Assembly (NCBI GenBank): GCA_017165825.1
Contig: CM029378.1
Span: forward strand, 21,088,282 to 21,152,281
Source of the DNA: Hepsetus odoe
Taxonomy: Eukaryota; Chordata; Actinopteri; Characiformes; Hepsetidae
DNA length: 64,000 bases
Direction of reading: 5' to 3'
Every line of letters begins with the position of its first letter. Position 1 is the first letter of the stretch. The translations under genes were made by a program, and so were the position numbers. The notes under the pieces were generated by a model. It was not told the origin of the DNA and searched no databases. It was given only the letters and a program-made list of their open reading frames with translations. Positions 50,001 to 59,949 of the stretch are shown one piece after another.

Positions 50001-53000
50001 GGAATTGAACCCGCAATCTTCCGATCCGGGCAAACTCCCTAACCTCTAGGCCGCCGCTGCCCATATTACTTTCGAATAAAAAAAAAACAACTAGTATTTA
50101 AATTCTACCATTGATAAAATACTAATATTTGGAGAATGAAAGGGTTATGCTCATTGTCTATGTTCATCTGTGAAGCACAGTGGAGGTAGCTTCATAGCTT
50201 GGGGTTAGAGAGCTTCTAGGCTGTTTCTTTATTAATGATATAACTTGCAATGATAGCAGCAGAATGAATTCAGAAGTATTACAAAAACAGTTTGCAGAGA
50301 AATAATCATGAGGAGCTTTAACTTGCAGCAAGGGAATGATCCAAAACAGATTGCCAAATTAACAATGGAATTTATTTGGGGGTGGGATAGGGTAGGGTGG
50401 GGGGTGGGGGTCAGTTGCTAGACCTTAAGCCTATATATAACATTCATTTCTTTTCTAGAGGGGACAGAAACCCCACAGAACAAACAGCATCTGAAATATT
50501 CTTTGGAAAAGCTTTACAATCAATTTTTAATTTTAACCAATTAAGAAACCAACAATTTAGTAAACTCAGTGGGCCGCAGTCAAGAATCAAGGAAAAGAAT
50601 TGCAGTCAAGGAAAGAATATGCAAATGTATATATTTTGTCATTTAATTTACTTAACTGTATGTTCCAGATATGTTTGAAAATCTGGAATCTAATCTCATT
50701 CACCTTTTGATCTCAGTCCCAGATGTCTTTAGTGTATAGCAATAACAACAAAATTTGCATTGCTGTTCCCATACTGTCAGAGAGAACTGTGATATGAAAA
50801 GTGAAGCTGTGTACCTGTATTACTTTTGAACTGCAGTGCTAAAGGGGGAACATGCAGTATTAGACTCACTGACGTTAGGGTTACATTTAGACCCTGCTCT
50901 ACACTATGGTTCCTAGCAGGATTTACAGTTGATCGCAAATCAGCCTTTCCCATTTGGTGTGGGGAACATCCAGCAGCTGCGTCCGTGCGCGCCACCATTT
51001 TGTTTCTCCTCACTCACACTAAGCACTCTCCCCAGGGCTGTGTGCTGAGTCCTCTACTGTATGCCCTGTACACCTTCGACTGCATTTCAACCCACCCAAC
51101 AAATGCCATCATCAAATATGCAGATGATACCACTGTGGTGGGGCTCATCTCAGATGGAGATGAGACAGCATACAGGGCTACGGTAGAGAAATTGTCCCTC
51201 TGGTGCTCAGAGAATAATCTGTCAATGAATGTCCTCAAAACTAAAGAACTGATCATGTACTTCAGGAAGCACAAGCACAAGGAACCACATCCCTCTGCTC
51301 ATAAATGGTGAATGTGTGGAAATTGTCACTTCCCTCAAGTTCCTGGGTATCCACATCTCAGCTGACCTATCCTGGCCTCAGTACACCAAAGTTCTAGTGA
51401 AGAAGGCTCAACAGCGATTACATTTCCTGCGTGTCCTTAGGAAAAACAAGCTGGACAGGAAGTTGCTGCTGGCCTTCTATCACTCTTCCGTGGAGAGTGT
51501 ACTCACATACTGTTTGGGCACGTGTTATGCGGGTTCCACAGTTGAGAACAGGAAGGCTGTGCAGGGGGTCATAAATGCCGCTCAAAAAATTATCGGCTGC
51601 CCCTTACCCTCCATATTTGAAATATCCACATCTCATTGCCGCAAGAAAACTAAGGCCATCATTGAAGATTCCTCACATCCCGCCCATCACCTGTTTGAAC
51701 TGATGCCATCCAGAAGGCGTTCTAGATCCATTAAGTCACAGACGACTAGATTCAAATACAGTTTTTTTCCATGGGCCACTCGAACCTTAAACACTCAGTA
51801 ACTCAATAGCCCCCCCCATGCTCCAAACACCATCAACACATATGCACACAGCACCTTAAATATTGCAAATTTAGCTCACCTGGAAACTCTTGGAAATGCT
51901 TGTTTAGTGTGAAATGTTTGTGTTTTTTATTTGTGTTTGCTTTTATATTTATATATTTATATTTATGTGTTTGCTTTTATATTTTATAATGCATTGAGGT
52001 AGGGGAACCACCCCCCACAATTTCGTTGTACAATGACAAAGCCTATTCTATTCTATTCTCAGTTGGTGTGGTGTACAGTAAGTAAGCAGTGTAGCATTAA
52101 ACCTGGCTAAGAGATTGTGTCTTGTGCACAGAGGTTTAAAAATAACCCTCAGCTCAGGTGACAGTTCTTGTGTTACACTTGGTGGGCCACCATCTTGCTG
52201 TGTATTTGTCTTTAATGATTGATGAAATGTGAAGGCACTCCTTGAACCATGACACATTCAGATACATACGGAGCAACTGGTGCTTTGTTCTAAATACTTA
52301 TTTAGAATTTTCAGGGCCTGTATGGTAAAATATATAATGTAGGTTTATGGAAACACAATGTGCCAGTCCTGGAATTATTTAGATTTTTTTTTTTCAGTAT
52401 CTGCCACTGGTATGTTATACCTTGTACTTTATATCTTTGGAATTTTTCACAGTGTGGTTTTCTGATAATTTTGTGAATATCATCAGTACTTAAGGATCAC
52501 TGAACAGTTATATTTAATTCCAGATATCCCAATTCTCTTGTGCGTACATTGTTCTTGTTTAATTGAATACAATGAAGCCCAGTGTGTGTGTTAGTCAACG
52601 GAACTGAATGCATTGTTGTTGTTTTTTTGTTTGTTTTGTTTTTTTTGTTTGTTTTTTTGTTTTTTTATAAAAAGTAAAGCAAAACCAGTAAATACCTTTT
52701 TAATGACAAGACAGAAATTTTCCCCCCATAATGCACTTTTGTCTGAATCCAGTCAAATGCTTACACTAGTTTTCAATTATTTAATGTACGGCAGAATGGA
52801 AGAAACTCCTTATTATTACCCTTGTTGGAAGAGGTGTTTTTTATGTTAAATATGTTTTCACAGTAACCTTCCTGCTAAACCTGAGGAGGAAGCTCAGCGT
52901 CACAGGCAAGAATATGATGAGATGGTGGCAGAGGCCAAGAAGAGAGGTGAATATCTATTTGTCTGTCTAGCTTCATGTGACTTTTGAACATTTTTTGGAC

Positions 53001-54667
53001 ATATAAATATGTGTAAAACTTTACCTCTGGGTTCGTGTGTATGTCAAATGGATTTGATTGCTTAACTGCCCACTTTGCCTAGGTGCGCTAGGATAGGTCC
53101 CAGAATTACCCGTGATATTTCTCAGGCATTCCTATGTTAACTGCCATTTGTTTGTGATTTAGAGCTGAAGGAGGCGCAGAAAAAGAAGCAACAGATGAAG
53201 CAACGCTTCAAGCAAGAGGAGAGCATCTCAAACGCCATGGTCATTTGGAACACAGAGATCCTGCCCAACTGGGACAGCATGTGAGTAACTAGTAATTGAA
53301 TACCACTTAGAGGCACTGAATGTACTAGTAAGCTAAGTAGGATTAAAAAAAACATAGACTCTAGATGTTCACATGCAGACTTGTTTTTCTTAATTGTTAA
53401 GTTAGGAAAGCACACAAAGTCTCTGTTGCTTGACTGCATTTTATGATACCTTTGTATTTGGCTAATCTTAAAATTTCGTCTTCGTCTTTTATTCCATTGT
53501 TGCCATTGGTCCAGGCGTGGTACTCGCAGGGTGAAAGATCTGTGGTGGCAAGGCCTTCCACCCAACGTCAGGGGCAAAGTGTGGAGCCTGGCCATTGGAA
53601 ATGAGCTCAACATTACTCCAGGTTCAGTGTTTTTAATAGTTCATTTTTATTTTTTCAGTATAATGAAGAAACATTCCATATGATTGATGCACAGAATAAC
53701 TGTATTAAGATTCTGATACAGAATCTGAACATATTTCTGTTTTCTTAAATGGTTGCAATACCATCAGGAGGTAGTGAGTTTGGTCCTGGATTAAGTTGTC
53801 TCTGGCTGGGTATTCACAATTGGCCCCACATCCTGTTAACCTGCTAGACAATAGCCTGTGTGGGTGTCTTTTAACTAATGTTACAGGATTGGTGTTCAGT
53901 GTTCTCCTTAAGGCGCATTGAGCTGTTCAGTCATGCTGCATTAGTATCCTATGACTGGCTTCATGTGACTCCAAGGAAGCATGTGTTGGCCTTCACCCTC
54001 CCAGTGCTGATGAGATTGTATAACTGGGGTTTCTTAGGGTGGATTAGAGTGGTTAGAGCAGGGGTGTCGAACTTCAGACCTAGAGGGCCAGAGTCCAGCA
54101 CATTTTGGTGATTTCCCTCCTTAAACACACTCACTACACCCGCCACTAAGTATGAACCAGGTGTGTTTAAGGAGGGAAATCACCAAAGTGTGCTGGACTA
54201 GGACTGCCCTCCAGGACTGAAGTTTGACACCCCTGGATTAGAGCCTAATCCTGAGAATCAGAAGGTTGTGGGTTTGAAACCCAGAGCAGTAGGTTTGCCC
54301 TAAGCACCTTGAGCAAGGTACCATCCCCATCAGTGATAGCCTGGGGTTACACAATTTATATGCAGAGGATGCATTTCATTGTGGTTGACTGACTGCTGTG
54401 CTCCAAATACACCTCCAAAAATGATCTTTTTTCAAAGTTAATATCAAACTCCTTATACCTTGTTGAAGAACTGCTATAGGATATTCTTTCAATTAAAAAA
54501 AGGATTTCATGAAAATTTTGCCACGATTTGCCAAGAACTGAAGTCCTTTTTACTTTACTCTTTTTCTTTTCTCTTTTTATGGACAGAGCTTTATGAAATT
54601 TTTCTGTCCCGGGCAAAGGAGCGCTGGAAGGCTTTCAGAGACATTGGCTGTGAGGTGGAGGCAGAGG
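35072..54667 (+). CDS. tbc1d12: TBC1D12-like TBC-domain protein, 5' part, truncated by window end
   Basis: Coding exons: 35072-35997 (exon starts at 34993), 38519-38630, 47261-47382, 52864-52946, 53163-53280, 53515-53621, 54587-54667. Phases match throughout, giving 516 codons plus one base, or 535 with the optional exon at 45247-45303. The first 309 codons are a low-complexity N-terminal region ending in RRQSAPDNIPGV. Then come GWKLFGK, the conserved NLEFEPLSTTALILEERP, a charged coiled-coil segment (EYDEMVAEAKKRELKEAQ), WNTEILPNW and the start of the TBC domain (LWWQGLPPNVRGKVWSLAIG). The ending [20 protein letters not shown] matches TBC1D12 better than TBC1D14. TBC proteins of this pair act on Rab11-positive membranes; the GAP arginine motif would be in exons past the window. 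ATG 35072 is the first in its frame within the exon. Confidence 0.9.
36390..36700 (+). mobile_element. RTE-like LINE fragment in tbc1d12 intron
   Basis: The stretch with AGATATGCTCTAGAGAGGAG and GAGTGTGAATGAAAGGGAGG is the reverse complement of text at 62.37-62.50 kb. An internal deletion then joins it to the GAGGATTATGTTGGAAGGAG end. Confidence 0.8.
37130..37745 (+). mobile_element. Decayed Tc1-like element in tbc1d12 intron
   Basis: Fragments of transposase text survive in order, such as ATGATTGTGGCAGGATCATG and TAGAGCACATCTGGAGAGAC. The frame is broken and the ends are not visible. Confidence 0.6.
37782..38020 (+). repeat. Old tRNA-derived SINE
   Basis: A diverged A-box head ATGGCCTAGTGGTTATGGAT, a B-box-like GTTCAAATC and the family body TGAGGTACCCTTGATCAAGG. 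Its tail runs to the CACTTTCATGTCAC end. Confidence 0.8.
38631..40040. other. tbc1d12 intron, nothing recognised
   Basis: AT-rich sequence. A short GT run at 39628-39652 is the only simple repeat. Confidence 0.55.
40046..40400 (+). repeat. Left LTR
   Basis: 355 bp, TGTCACATG to CCGTTACA. AATAAA is on the + strand at 40334-40339, within the 25-bp segment 40319-40343 that is inverted in the other LTR. Confidence 0.92.
40404..40631 (+). CDS. Short Arg/Glu-rich frame at the start of the LTR element interior
   Basis: ATG 40404 lies three bases after the left LTR and opens 75 codons to a TGA. The peptide is rich in Arg, Glu and Leu with a helical stretch (REECLEEIERALGALIEDL). It could be the remains of a gag-type protein or the N-terminus of the captured gene; neither is shown. 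No zinc knuckle is visible. Confidence 0.4.
   Translation: MSRQNRDARSREECLEEIERALGALIEDLRAAMPSWQLGHCERSGEAQRVTATEISRRLDLLDRSIQLAPSLGVQ
40740..41290 (+). promoter_or_regulatory. Array of about nine CCAAT boxes
   Basis: CCAATCACA or a close variant occurs near 40745, 40854, 40895, 40934, 41095 (CCAACCACA), 41138, 41186, 41218 (CCAATTACA) and 41257, all on the + strand. CCAATCA is the core recognised by NF-Y. The array includes two related blocks of about 100 bp (40770-40862 and 40994-41092) and three copies of GGAACCCGCTGCATTC-type text (near 41100, 41122 and 41169). A 248-codon frame (40644-41390) is open through it, but this may be chance from the repeats. Confidence 0.7.
41363..43710 (+). 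pseudogene. Captured coiled-coil / IQ-motif coding region, ASPM-like, frameshifted
   Basis: The first part (to about 41758) encodes a heptad-rich coiled coil (QLQEIEAELL, LQTKCEKLEEDNASLQ). After a frame change, 41772-42250 reads basic sequence and then IQ motifs: AAVTLQAQVSKHINRKYYLR, AAKTVQRYYRA, AVVVLQAAFRGRR, AATVIQSAYRAH. The frame 42257-43231 continues with AAMFLQACF, AASLIQAAFRRHR, SAIFIQGYHRS, SAIRIQAAFKGYSVRK and AAVIIQAAGR. At least nine IQ units recur about every 23 to 30 residues. A further frame (43183-43713) is coiled coil (LREARYEASKLTELEKQV). IQ motifs bind calmodulin; this close packing is typical of ASPM. At least three frame changes occur, one at an 8-A run (42043-42050). 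No introns are apparent, as expected after retrotransposition. Confidence 0.75.
43681..44035 (+). repeat. Right LTR
   Basis: 355 bp, TGTCACGTG to CCGTTACA. The segment 43954-43978 is the exact reverse complement of 40319-40343 in the left LTR, so AATAAA is on the minus strand here. Confidence 0.92.
44041..45246. other. tbc1d12 intron, nothing recognised
   Basis: Unremarkable AT-rich intron with a T run near 44710. Confidence 0.55.
45247..45303 (+). CDS. tbc1d12: Candidate 57-nt cassette exon of tbc1d12
   Basis: A T-rich tract and CCCTCAG end at 45246, then 57 nt are open in phase 0 (DCNPGNLTSVSTPNLLNAG), followed by the donor GTAGGC at 45304. The exon before it (ending 38630) and the one after (starting 47261) both meet in phase 0, so the 19 codons can be included or skipped without a frame change. 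I have no homologous peptide in memory to confirm it. Confidence 0.5.
45851..46409. mobile_element. MITE with TA target duplication
   Basis: The ends CCGTATTTACTCGTTTATTA and, reversed, CCATATTTTCTCGTGTATAA form inverted repeats that extend into AGTCGCAC. TA flanks both sides (45849-45850 and 46410-46411). There is no transposase. Size and ends fit a pogo or Tc1/mariner type; the class is inferred. Confidence 0.8.
46412..47260. other. tbc1d12 intron, nothing recognised
   Basis: AT-rich intron up to the acceptor CTGCAG of the exon at 47261. Confidence 0.55.
47567..47600. repeat. (GT)n microsatellite
   Basis: GT run with two TATG interruptions, downstream of the exon 47261-47382. Confidence 0.85.
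48385..49363 (+). mobile_element. Tc1-like transposon, left-truncated, with nested SINE
   Basis: The + strand encodes the N-terminal transposase (48444-48719: KKIVNTLKLSCSTVAKTIQQ, STQNRPHHGQPKKLSAHVQR), then a frameshift, an internal deletion and a later fragment to about 49030. The right terminal repeat follows (GGGGTGTACTCACCTTTGTG near 49335). It is the same family as 12167-13768 in the opposite orientation. A tRNA-derived SINE interrupts it at 49039-49243. Confidence 0.85.
49039..49243 (+). repeat. V-SINE-like tRNA-derived SINE inside the Tc1-like element
   Basis: A-box-like TCTAGTGGTAGGATACTTGC, B box GGTTCGAATCCC, and the conserved 3' domain CTCTGGATAAGAGCGTCAGC followed by TAAATGCCGTAAATG. 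This tail is typical of fish SINEs. It is a different family from the 29738 type. Confidence 0.85.
49829..50064 (-). repeat. tRNA-derived SINE
   Basis: On the minus strand, the head GGGCAGCGGCGGCCTAGAGG and a B box (GGGTTCAATTCCC) precede the body shared with 29738-29996. Confidence 0.85.
50130..50415 (+). mobile_element. Tc1-like fragment
   Basis: GTGAAGCACAGTGGAGGTAG and GCAAGGGAATGATCCAAAAC match the central transposase text (KHSGG, QGNDPK) of Tc1-like elements. No ends or full frame are visible. Confidence 0.6.
50378..50410 (+). other. G-quadruplex-capable run
   Basis: Six G tracts of three or more within 33 bases, with loops of one to three bases, at the end of the Tc1-like fragment. 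Confidence 0.6.
51005..52060 (+). mobile_element. L2-like LINE, 5'-truncated, + strand
   Basis: The reverse-transcriptase core is readable (KYADDTTVVGLISDGDE, the YADD catalytic box, in 50826-51311). The C-terminal part is in 51316-51801 (LKFLGIHISADLSW, HPAHHLFELMPSRRRSRSIK). A one-frame break near 51311 separates them. The element ends in a short (ATTCT)n tail near 52045-52058. It is a different subfamily from the 24.86 kb LINE. Confidence 0.88.
54020..54415 (+). repeat. Old tRNA-derived SINE, split by a hAT MITE
   Basis: The head TAGAGTGGTTAGAG (54045-54058) resumes after 54235 with GATTAGAGCC, a B box (GTGGGTTTGAAACCC) and the AGCACCTTGAGCAAGGTACC body. The bounds are approximate. Confidence 0.65.
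54059..54235. mobile_element. hAT-type MITE
   Basis: 177 bp with ends CAGGGGTGTCGAACTTCAG and, reversed, CAGGGGTGTCAAACTTCAG. It is flanked by 8-bp duplications GGTTAGAG (54051-54058) and GATTAGAG (54236-54243). Much of the element is self-complementary. Confidence 0.88.
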
Positions 54668-55230
54668 GTATGTCTGATTCTTTTTCTCTTTTAACCCATG
54701 ATGATTACAAGGTTTTGTCCTCATTTGCGTAGCAGTGTTTTTTTTTTTTTTAGTTTTTTTTTTTAACAATAGTTAATGTTACAGTATAATATTGCTTTTT
54801 ACAGGCTAAACATTTTTGTATTTTTTAAAAATGTTATTACATATTTAAATGTTACATAGGTTTATTGCAAGAACCTGCTGACACAAATGTTATCTGTAGG
54901 CATGCAATAAACAAATCCGAAAGGGCTGCAATAACAGAACTTTTGAAATTCATAAAGTTTAAAATTTAGAAAAGTAAAACAGCTCAAACTGCATAACTCA
55001 AGTTCATTTTTTCGTGCTGTAATAATCTGGATAAATATGACAGACCTAACTGTCTTCAAATCTAGAAGGTTATGCAGGTCTTTCCAGTTGGCCATAAGAT
55101 CATCAGACTGAGAAAGAGAATTAGTTCTATTTTGAATTCACAGGGTGCAGATTATGAAAGGGTTAACTGTAAAATGAACAAACTCTAGCATTTGATGTTT
55201 GTTTCTGGGAGCTTTTGGACCTAGCAGAAG
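54668..55230. other. tbc1d12 intron, nothing recognised
   Basis: AT-rich start of the intron that runs off the window. I searched by eye for the next TBC exon and found none up to 64000. Confidence 0.5.
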
Positions 55231-56306
55231 AACCTGTCTTTTTAGAAATTAGCATGAAAAAAGAGTGACAACCACCCCTACACAATCCTCAAACCCCAAG
55301 CTGTACAAACATGAATGCTAATTGGATTTAAGCATATTGTATATTTTAGTAATGAGGAAGGGTGTGGCCTTAGGAGATCAACACCCTATATCAAGGTGTG
55401 CATCATTTTTAGGCAGCTGCTTTCCTCAGACAAAATGGGCCTAAAAAGAAGTATTTATAACTGACTCTGAAAAGTCAAAAACTGTGAAGTCTTTCAGAGG
55501 GATGCAGCACTCTTGAAGTTGATGGAGCACTCTTGGATATTGGGATGTGATCACAAAACCATCAAATGGTTTGCAAATAGCCAACAGGGTCGCAAGAAAC
55601 ATGTTGAGAAAAACAGACTCAAAATAACTGCCAAATATTTGAGAAGAGACAAACACGAAGCTAGCAGGAACCCATTATGCTACAGTGCTGTCATTTTCCA
55701 AAATTACAACCTACCTGGAGTGTCCAGAAGTTCAAGGTGTTCAGTGCTCAGAGATTTTGCCAAGATAAGAGGCTGACTGCCAATGAACAAGACACACAAG
55801 TTGAAATGTGAACACTGGGTCAAGAAATATCTCAAGATTTTTCAAAGGTTTTGTGGACTGAATAGATGAAAGTGACATTTGACGGACCAGATGGATGGGT
55901 TTGTGGCTGGACCAGTAATGGGCACAGAGTCAACTCAGATGCCTGGAGGGTGGGGTACTGATATGGGCTGATATTATTAAAGATGAGCTAGTTGGACCTT
56001 TTCAGGTTGAAGATGATTTCATATTCAACTCCCAGATCTACTGCCAGTTTGTAGAAGATACTTTCCTCAAGCAGTGGTGCAGGAAAATCGGCATCTTTCA
56101 AGAAGACCATGATTTCTGTGCAGGACAATACCTTATCACATGTATGAAAGTACTCTACTGCACAGCTCACCAGTAAATGCCTTAAAGATGGAAGAAAAAT
56201 GACATGGACCCCTTCCTCACCTGATCTAAACCCCATTGAGATCTTGTGGGGGCATTTCATAAATAGGAGATTTACGGAGAAGGAAAACAGTACCTCTCTT
56301 GCACAA
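55231..56306 (+). mobile_element. Tc1-like element, left part, interrupted by the ERV-like element
   Basis: The leader (AGGGTGTGGCCTTAGGAGAT near 55363) matches the fragment at 18290-18485. Decayed transposase text follows, ending with SSPDLNPIEILWG at 56208-56246, the segment around the third acidic residue. The frame is broken by stops. The text resumes at 61709 after the insertion. Confidence 0.8.
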
Positions 56307-56682
56307 TGTTATGGAAAAATTTTACCTAAGTCAGAGGCACTGTTTAAAAAAAGTCTAATAAAGAGTTTTAATAATCACTGCAGTGAGGATTCCTCTCAAA
56401 CTCTACTGAGAGTACAAGAGGAAGCCCCGAATACAAAATATCAAAGGTTTTTATACATATTTTGGGCTGCAGGCCCCCCTCTTCTCCATCTTAAAGTTCC
56501 CATAAACCTTAAAGTTGCTTTGTCTAAGTCCCTGCCTGGCTTCTCTCACTTATCTCTTTTCGTCCTTCACACACACTTATACCATATCTAGGACTTGCTT
56601 GTTTCTCTGCCTTACTCCAAAACTGCAACACATTACTGAACATAATATGCTTAAAAAGTTTTGAAAAAATTTTGCCTCCACA
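56307..56682 (-). repeat. 3' LTR of the ERV-like element
   Basis: 376 bp. It differs from the 5' LTR mainly by small indels and about a dozen substitutions, including a short extra A run near 56345. Confidence 0.88.
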
Positions 56683-57649
56683 TTACCCCCTTTTGATCAT
56701 TTAAATCAACCTCAGCACAACAACATGGAAATGTAAAACTGATGCAAAATATGGAAAAAACTAGAGTTTCTTACATCATTAACAATACAAACTCAGCATG
56801 ATTATTAATGAATCATTAATGATTTTTTTCAGTGACAAACATACAAAATCTGTTTCATTTCGATCATGATTACCTATAACCAAAATCAGATCAATTAAAT
56901 CATTTTAGATCAAAATCATAATCACATCAAATCAAGTCATAATTGAATCATAGAACAAAAATGCAAAGAGCAAAGCTAAACATAAAAAGATTCTAAAGAT
57001 TCAAAATTCTTCTTTGTTGACTTCATTTCTTGTGAAATTGTCATGTATTTGGTCTGGAACCGTCTGGTCTTGGGTTCAGATCTGGAGATGGCATTCCATC
57101 ACATTCCTTTTGCATAAATTTTTCTTCTGTGTGTAACATTTGGAACTGCGCTTGTGAGGATGTGATGAGCCATTGGACCATCATCGTTAAACAAGTGTGA
57201 TGCATGGATCAACGGTAGCTCTCTCTGCTTCACGGCGGTAAGTGTTGTCAGCAACACTTGAAACGTTCCCGTCCAACGCTTGGACTAGGATCGGGTCACC
57301 AGGTCTCAGGTCATGTAGACGACCTTCTTCAACAATTCTTTAACCTGCTGGTGGACAGAGCGGAGAATAGCAGACAACCAGCAACCATATTGCAACATTT
57401 CCTCATCACAGTGTGGTGTTAAACTTGCTCCTGCTGCTTTACCTCCGGGCGGTCCCATGCCAAAGTTCATAGGTTTACCAAACAAAATTTCAAATAGGCT
57501 CTCATTCGTTCTGGCTCGCCTAAGTTACTCTCTAGGCAAATTAAGCACGACTCGCAATATTTTCTGCCACAGCTGAGAATCCCTTAGTAAACCACTAAAT
57601 TTCATAATGTCCATCATCCCCCCCCTTTGACGCATGGTCTTTACTGTGC

Positions 57650-58042
57650 GTCAATTTAGCAAAACAAGGAAAGAAATGGCTCGACAGGCATGGGAAGCCA
57701 TTAAGCCCTCGCCAGGTACCTTCACCATAGCTGCTGCATTTGCAGACAGCAATCTGTTTATGCCATCCAATTCTGTTATGGCATCCAAGAATGCTGAGAT
57801 CAAATTGGAACTGAGAATTGGGGAACTGTCAGATTTCAGAAATTTCATGTGTCTCCACATAGCACCAAAATCATGTACCACTCCAAAAGCAGATCTGCAA
57901 TCAGTGTAGAGTAACAGTAACTGTCTTTAGCCAATTTACATGCTTCAGTCAAAGCCAAAAATTCTGCTGCTTGAGCAGACATAGAATGAGGAAGGGTGCC
58001 GCTGTGGAGAGTGCCGCTTTCAGAGCAAACTGCAAAGTCCAC
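57650..58042 (-). pseudogene. RNase H fragment of the ERV-like pol
   Basis: Two minus-strand frames overlap (57845-58042 and 57651-57881). They hold SAQAAEFLALTEACKLAKD and VVHDFGAMWRHM, segments typical of retroviral RNase H. A frameshift and stops make it non-functional. Confidence 0.8.
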
Positions 58043-58999
58043 ACAGTTTAGTCGTTTGTTGTCTCTCGAGGCAGAGCCATCTGCAAAAACACAAGATTAG
58101 AGTTAGGGATGGGAACTTCTTGCAAATCTGTTCCACTGCTGCCACATAGTCATGAGTTTCACTGTCTTCTGGTTATAGAAGTAAAGTCGAAGGGTTAAGG
58201 TTTGTGCAATGTTTAATGGTGACACTTGGCATAAGTTATATTTCAACCATCTTGCAGCTGAAAAGTGGGCTGAGCTGTGGTCCTGTAAGAGAAGAGAGAC
58301 TGCATGTGGCACCAAAACAGTTAAATCAGCATAGCCACCTAGATCTCTGTAGGCCTCTATGGTCTTCTCTTCTGCAGCTATATTTCTCAAACAAACAGGC
58401 AGACCTGCTGCCACTGGATCCAGCTCTGAAGAAAAATAGGCAACCGGCCTAAGCTTATCTCCATGTTTTTGTAACGAAAACTGAAGTCATGTGCCCCTCC
58501 TTCTCACAGACTGTTTGCACAAATGGTTTGGTGGGATCTGGGATGCCCAGTGTCAGAGAAGACAAATTGTTAAAGGCCTGTTAAAAGTTGCGTCATTTCA
58601 TGTGAGTTGACAGTTATTAGACAATTTTTGATAGGTCATCAACCGCAGCGGTGCCTCCATCTCTAAATAGTTAGGAATGAAACTTCTGCAATAGGAACAC
58701 AAAAGATGCTAATTGCTTCTTAGTTACATGTCTGGATATAGCACAAATGGTCTCGGCGCGCTTATTTGAAAGTCATTTACTTTGTGGTGAGATAATATGG
58801 CCCAAAAATGTCACTTGCTGTTTAACAAATTGAACTTTAGACAGACTGACCTTGTGGCCATTCTCAGGCAAATGGTTAAGTAGAGACAGTGTGTCTTTTC
58901 TACACTGTGCTTTGCTGGGTGCTGCAATCAGAAAATCATGAACATACTACAAAAATGCGGTCCCCGGGGACAAAGCTAAGGAAGCTAATGAATCGCGTA

Positions 59000-59321
59000 G
59001 TGCACAGTTGTGAAATTAAAAGTAAACCAAAATTGACAGTCAGGGTGTACATGGACACTGAAAAATGCTTTGGCCAATTTAATCACAGAGAACCACGTGG
59101 CATCAGGCGGAATTTGCGATAGGATGGTATACGGATTTGGAACTATGGGTGCATGGGCCTATACTGCAGCACTGGCTGCTTGCAAAAAAAAAATTAGATG
59201 AATAAAAAACAAAAAATATCCATTTGGTGGGTTGACCCCTGTCCCTGATATTTTTGACAGGAAATAACTGCATACGGACAGGAGAATTCGGACACAGAAC
59301 AATCACCCCTGCCTTCCTCAA
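59000..59321 (-). pseudogene. Reverse-transcriptase start fragment of the ERV-like pol
   Basis: The minus-strand frame 59103-59321 has LCPNSPVRMQLFPVKN, the stretch ahead of the RT fingers, followed by a low-complexity disruption. The rest of RT is scattered through 58.1-59.1 kb in broken frames. Confidence 0.75.
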
Positions 59322-59402
59322 TGCTTCAAATACTGGTCTAATACCATCACTTCCTGTTTAAGTGGGTATTGTGGTTGACAAGACCTGTATGCAGATTTAG
59401 GA

Positions 59403-59406
59403 ATTA

Positions 59407-59444
<38 letters not shown>
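59403..59444. repeat. (ATT)n microsatellite
   Basis: Uninterrupted ATT/TTA trinucleotide run inside the ERV-like interior. Confidence 0.9.
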
Positions 59445-59708
59445 GACCGGAGGACTATTCTTTTTAAATGTAAAAATTTAAGGAAATTCTGAAATTAGAA
59501 ATTGATGTTCAAAAGCATGCTGGCCTAGCTCACATTTGAGAGATACAGAGAGCGGCTCAAACAAAGACATTCCCCCACTCCTGTGGACGTCTTTTTTTTT
59601 TTGGCACAGAATATACGGCAGAGTCAACTAAATATACATTTTGCCCCTCAGCTGTCAGTGTTAACTTTTGGCATTCCCTTAAACCCTGGGCACAGTGTGT
59701 AAGCTGTT

Positions 59709-59770
59709 GTGTGTGTGTGTGTGTGGGTGTATACACTGTGTATTTGTGGGTGTCAGTGTGTGTGTGTGTA
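59709..59770. repeat. (GT)n microsatellite
   Basis: Two GT runs inside the ERV-like interior. A third lies at 60583-60602. Confidence 0.85.
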
Positions 59771-59949
59771 GGTGTAAAAGTTTGCGAATGTGAATTAGAA
59801 TCATACGACTTGATCACCACTCCTTCGGAGACTTCCCCCGCCTCCTCCTGTCAATCACCTCCTGACTGGTGCCCGTTGCTGCCACTGCATCCCCATCATG
59901 GTTGTTTCCTGGTCCACGATGAACTTGATCATGTCCTCAGGTCGAACTG

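Noticed and set aside
53137..53613. Minus-strand 158-codon frame
   Set aside because: Antisense of two tbc1d12 exons and the intron between them.
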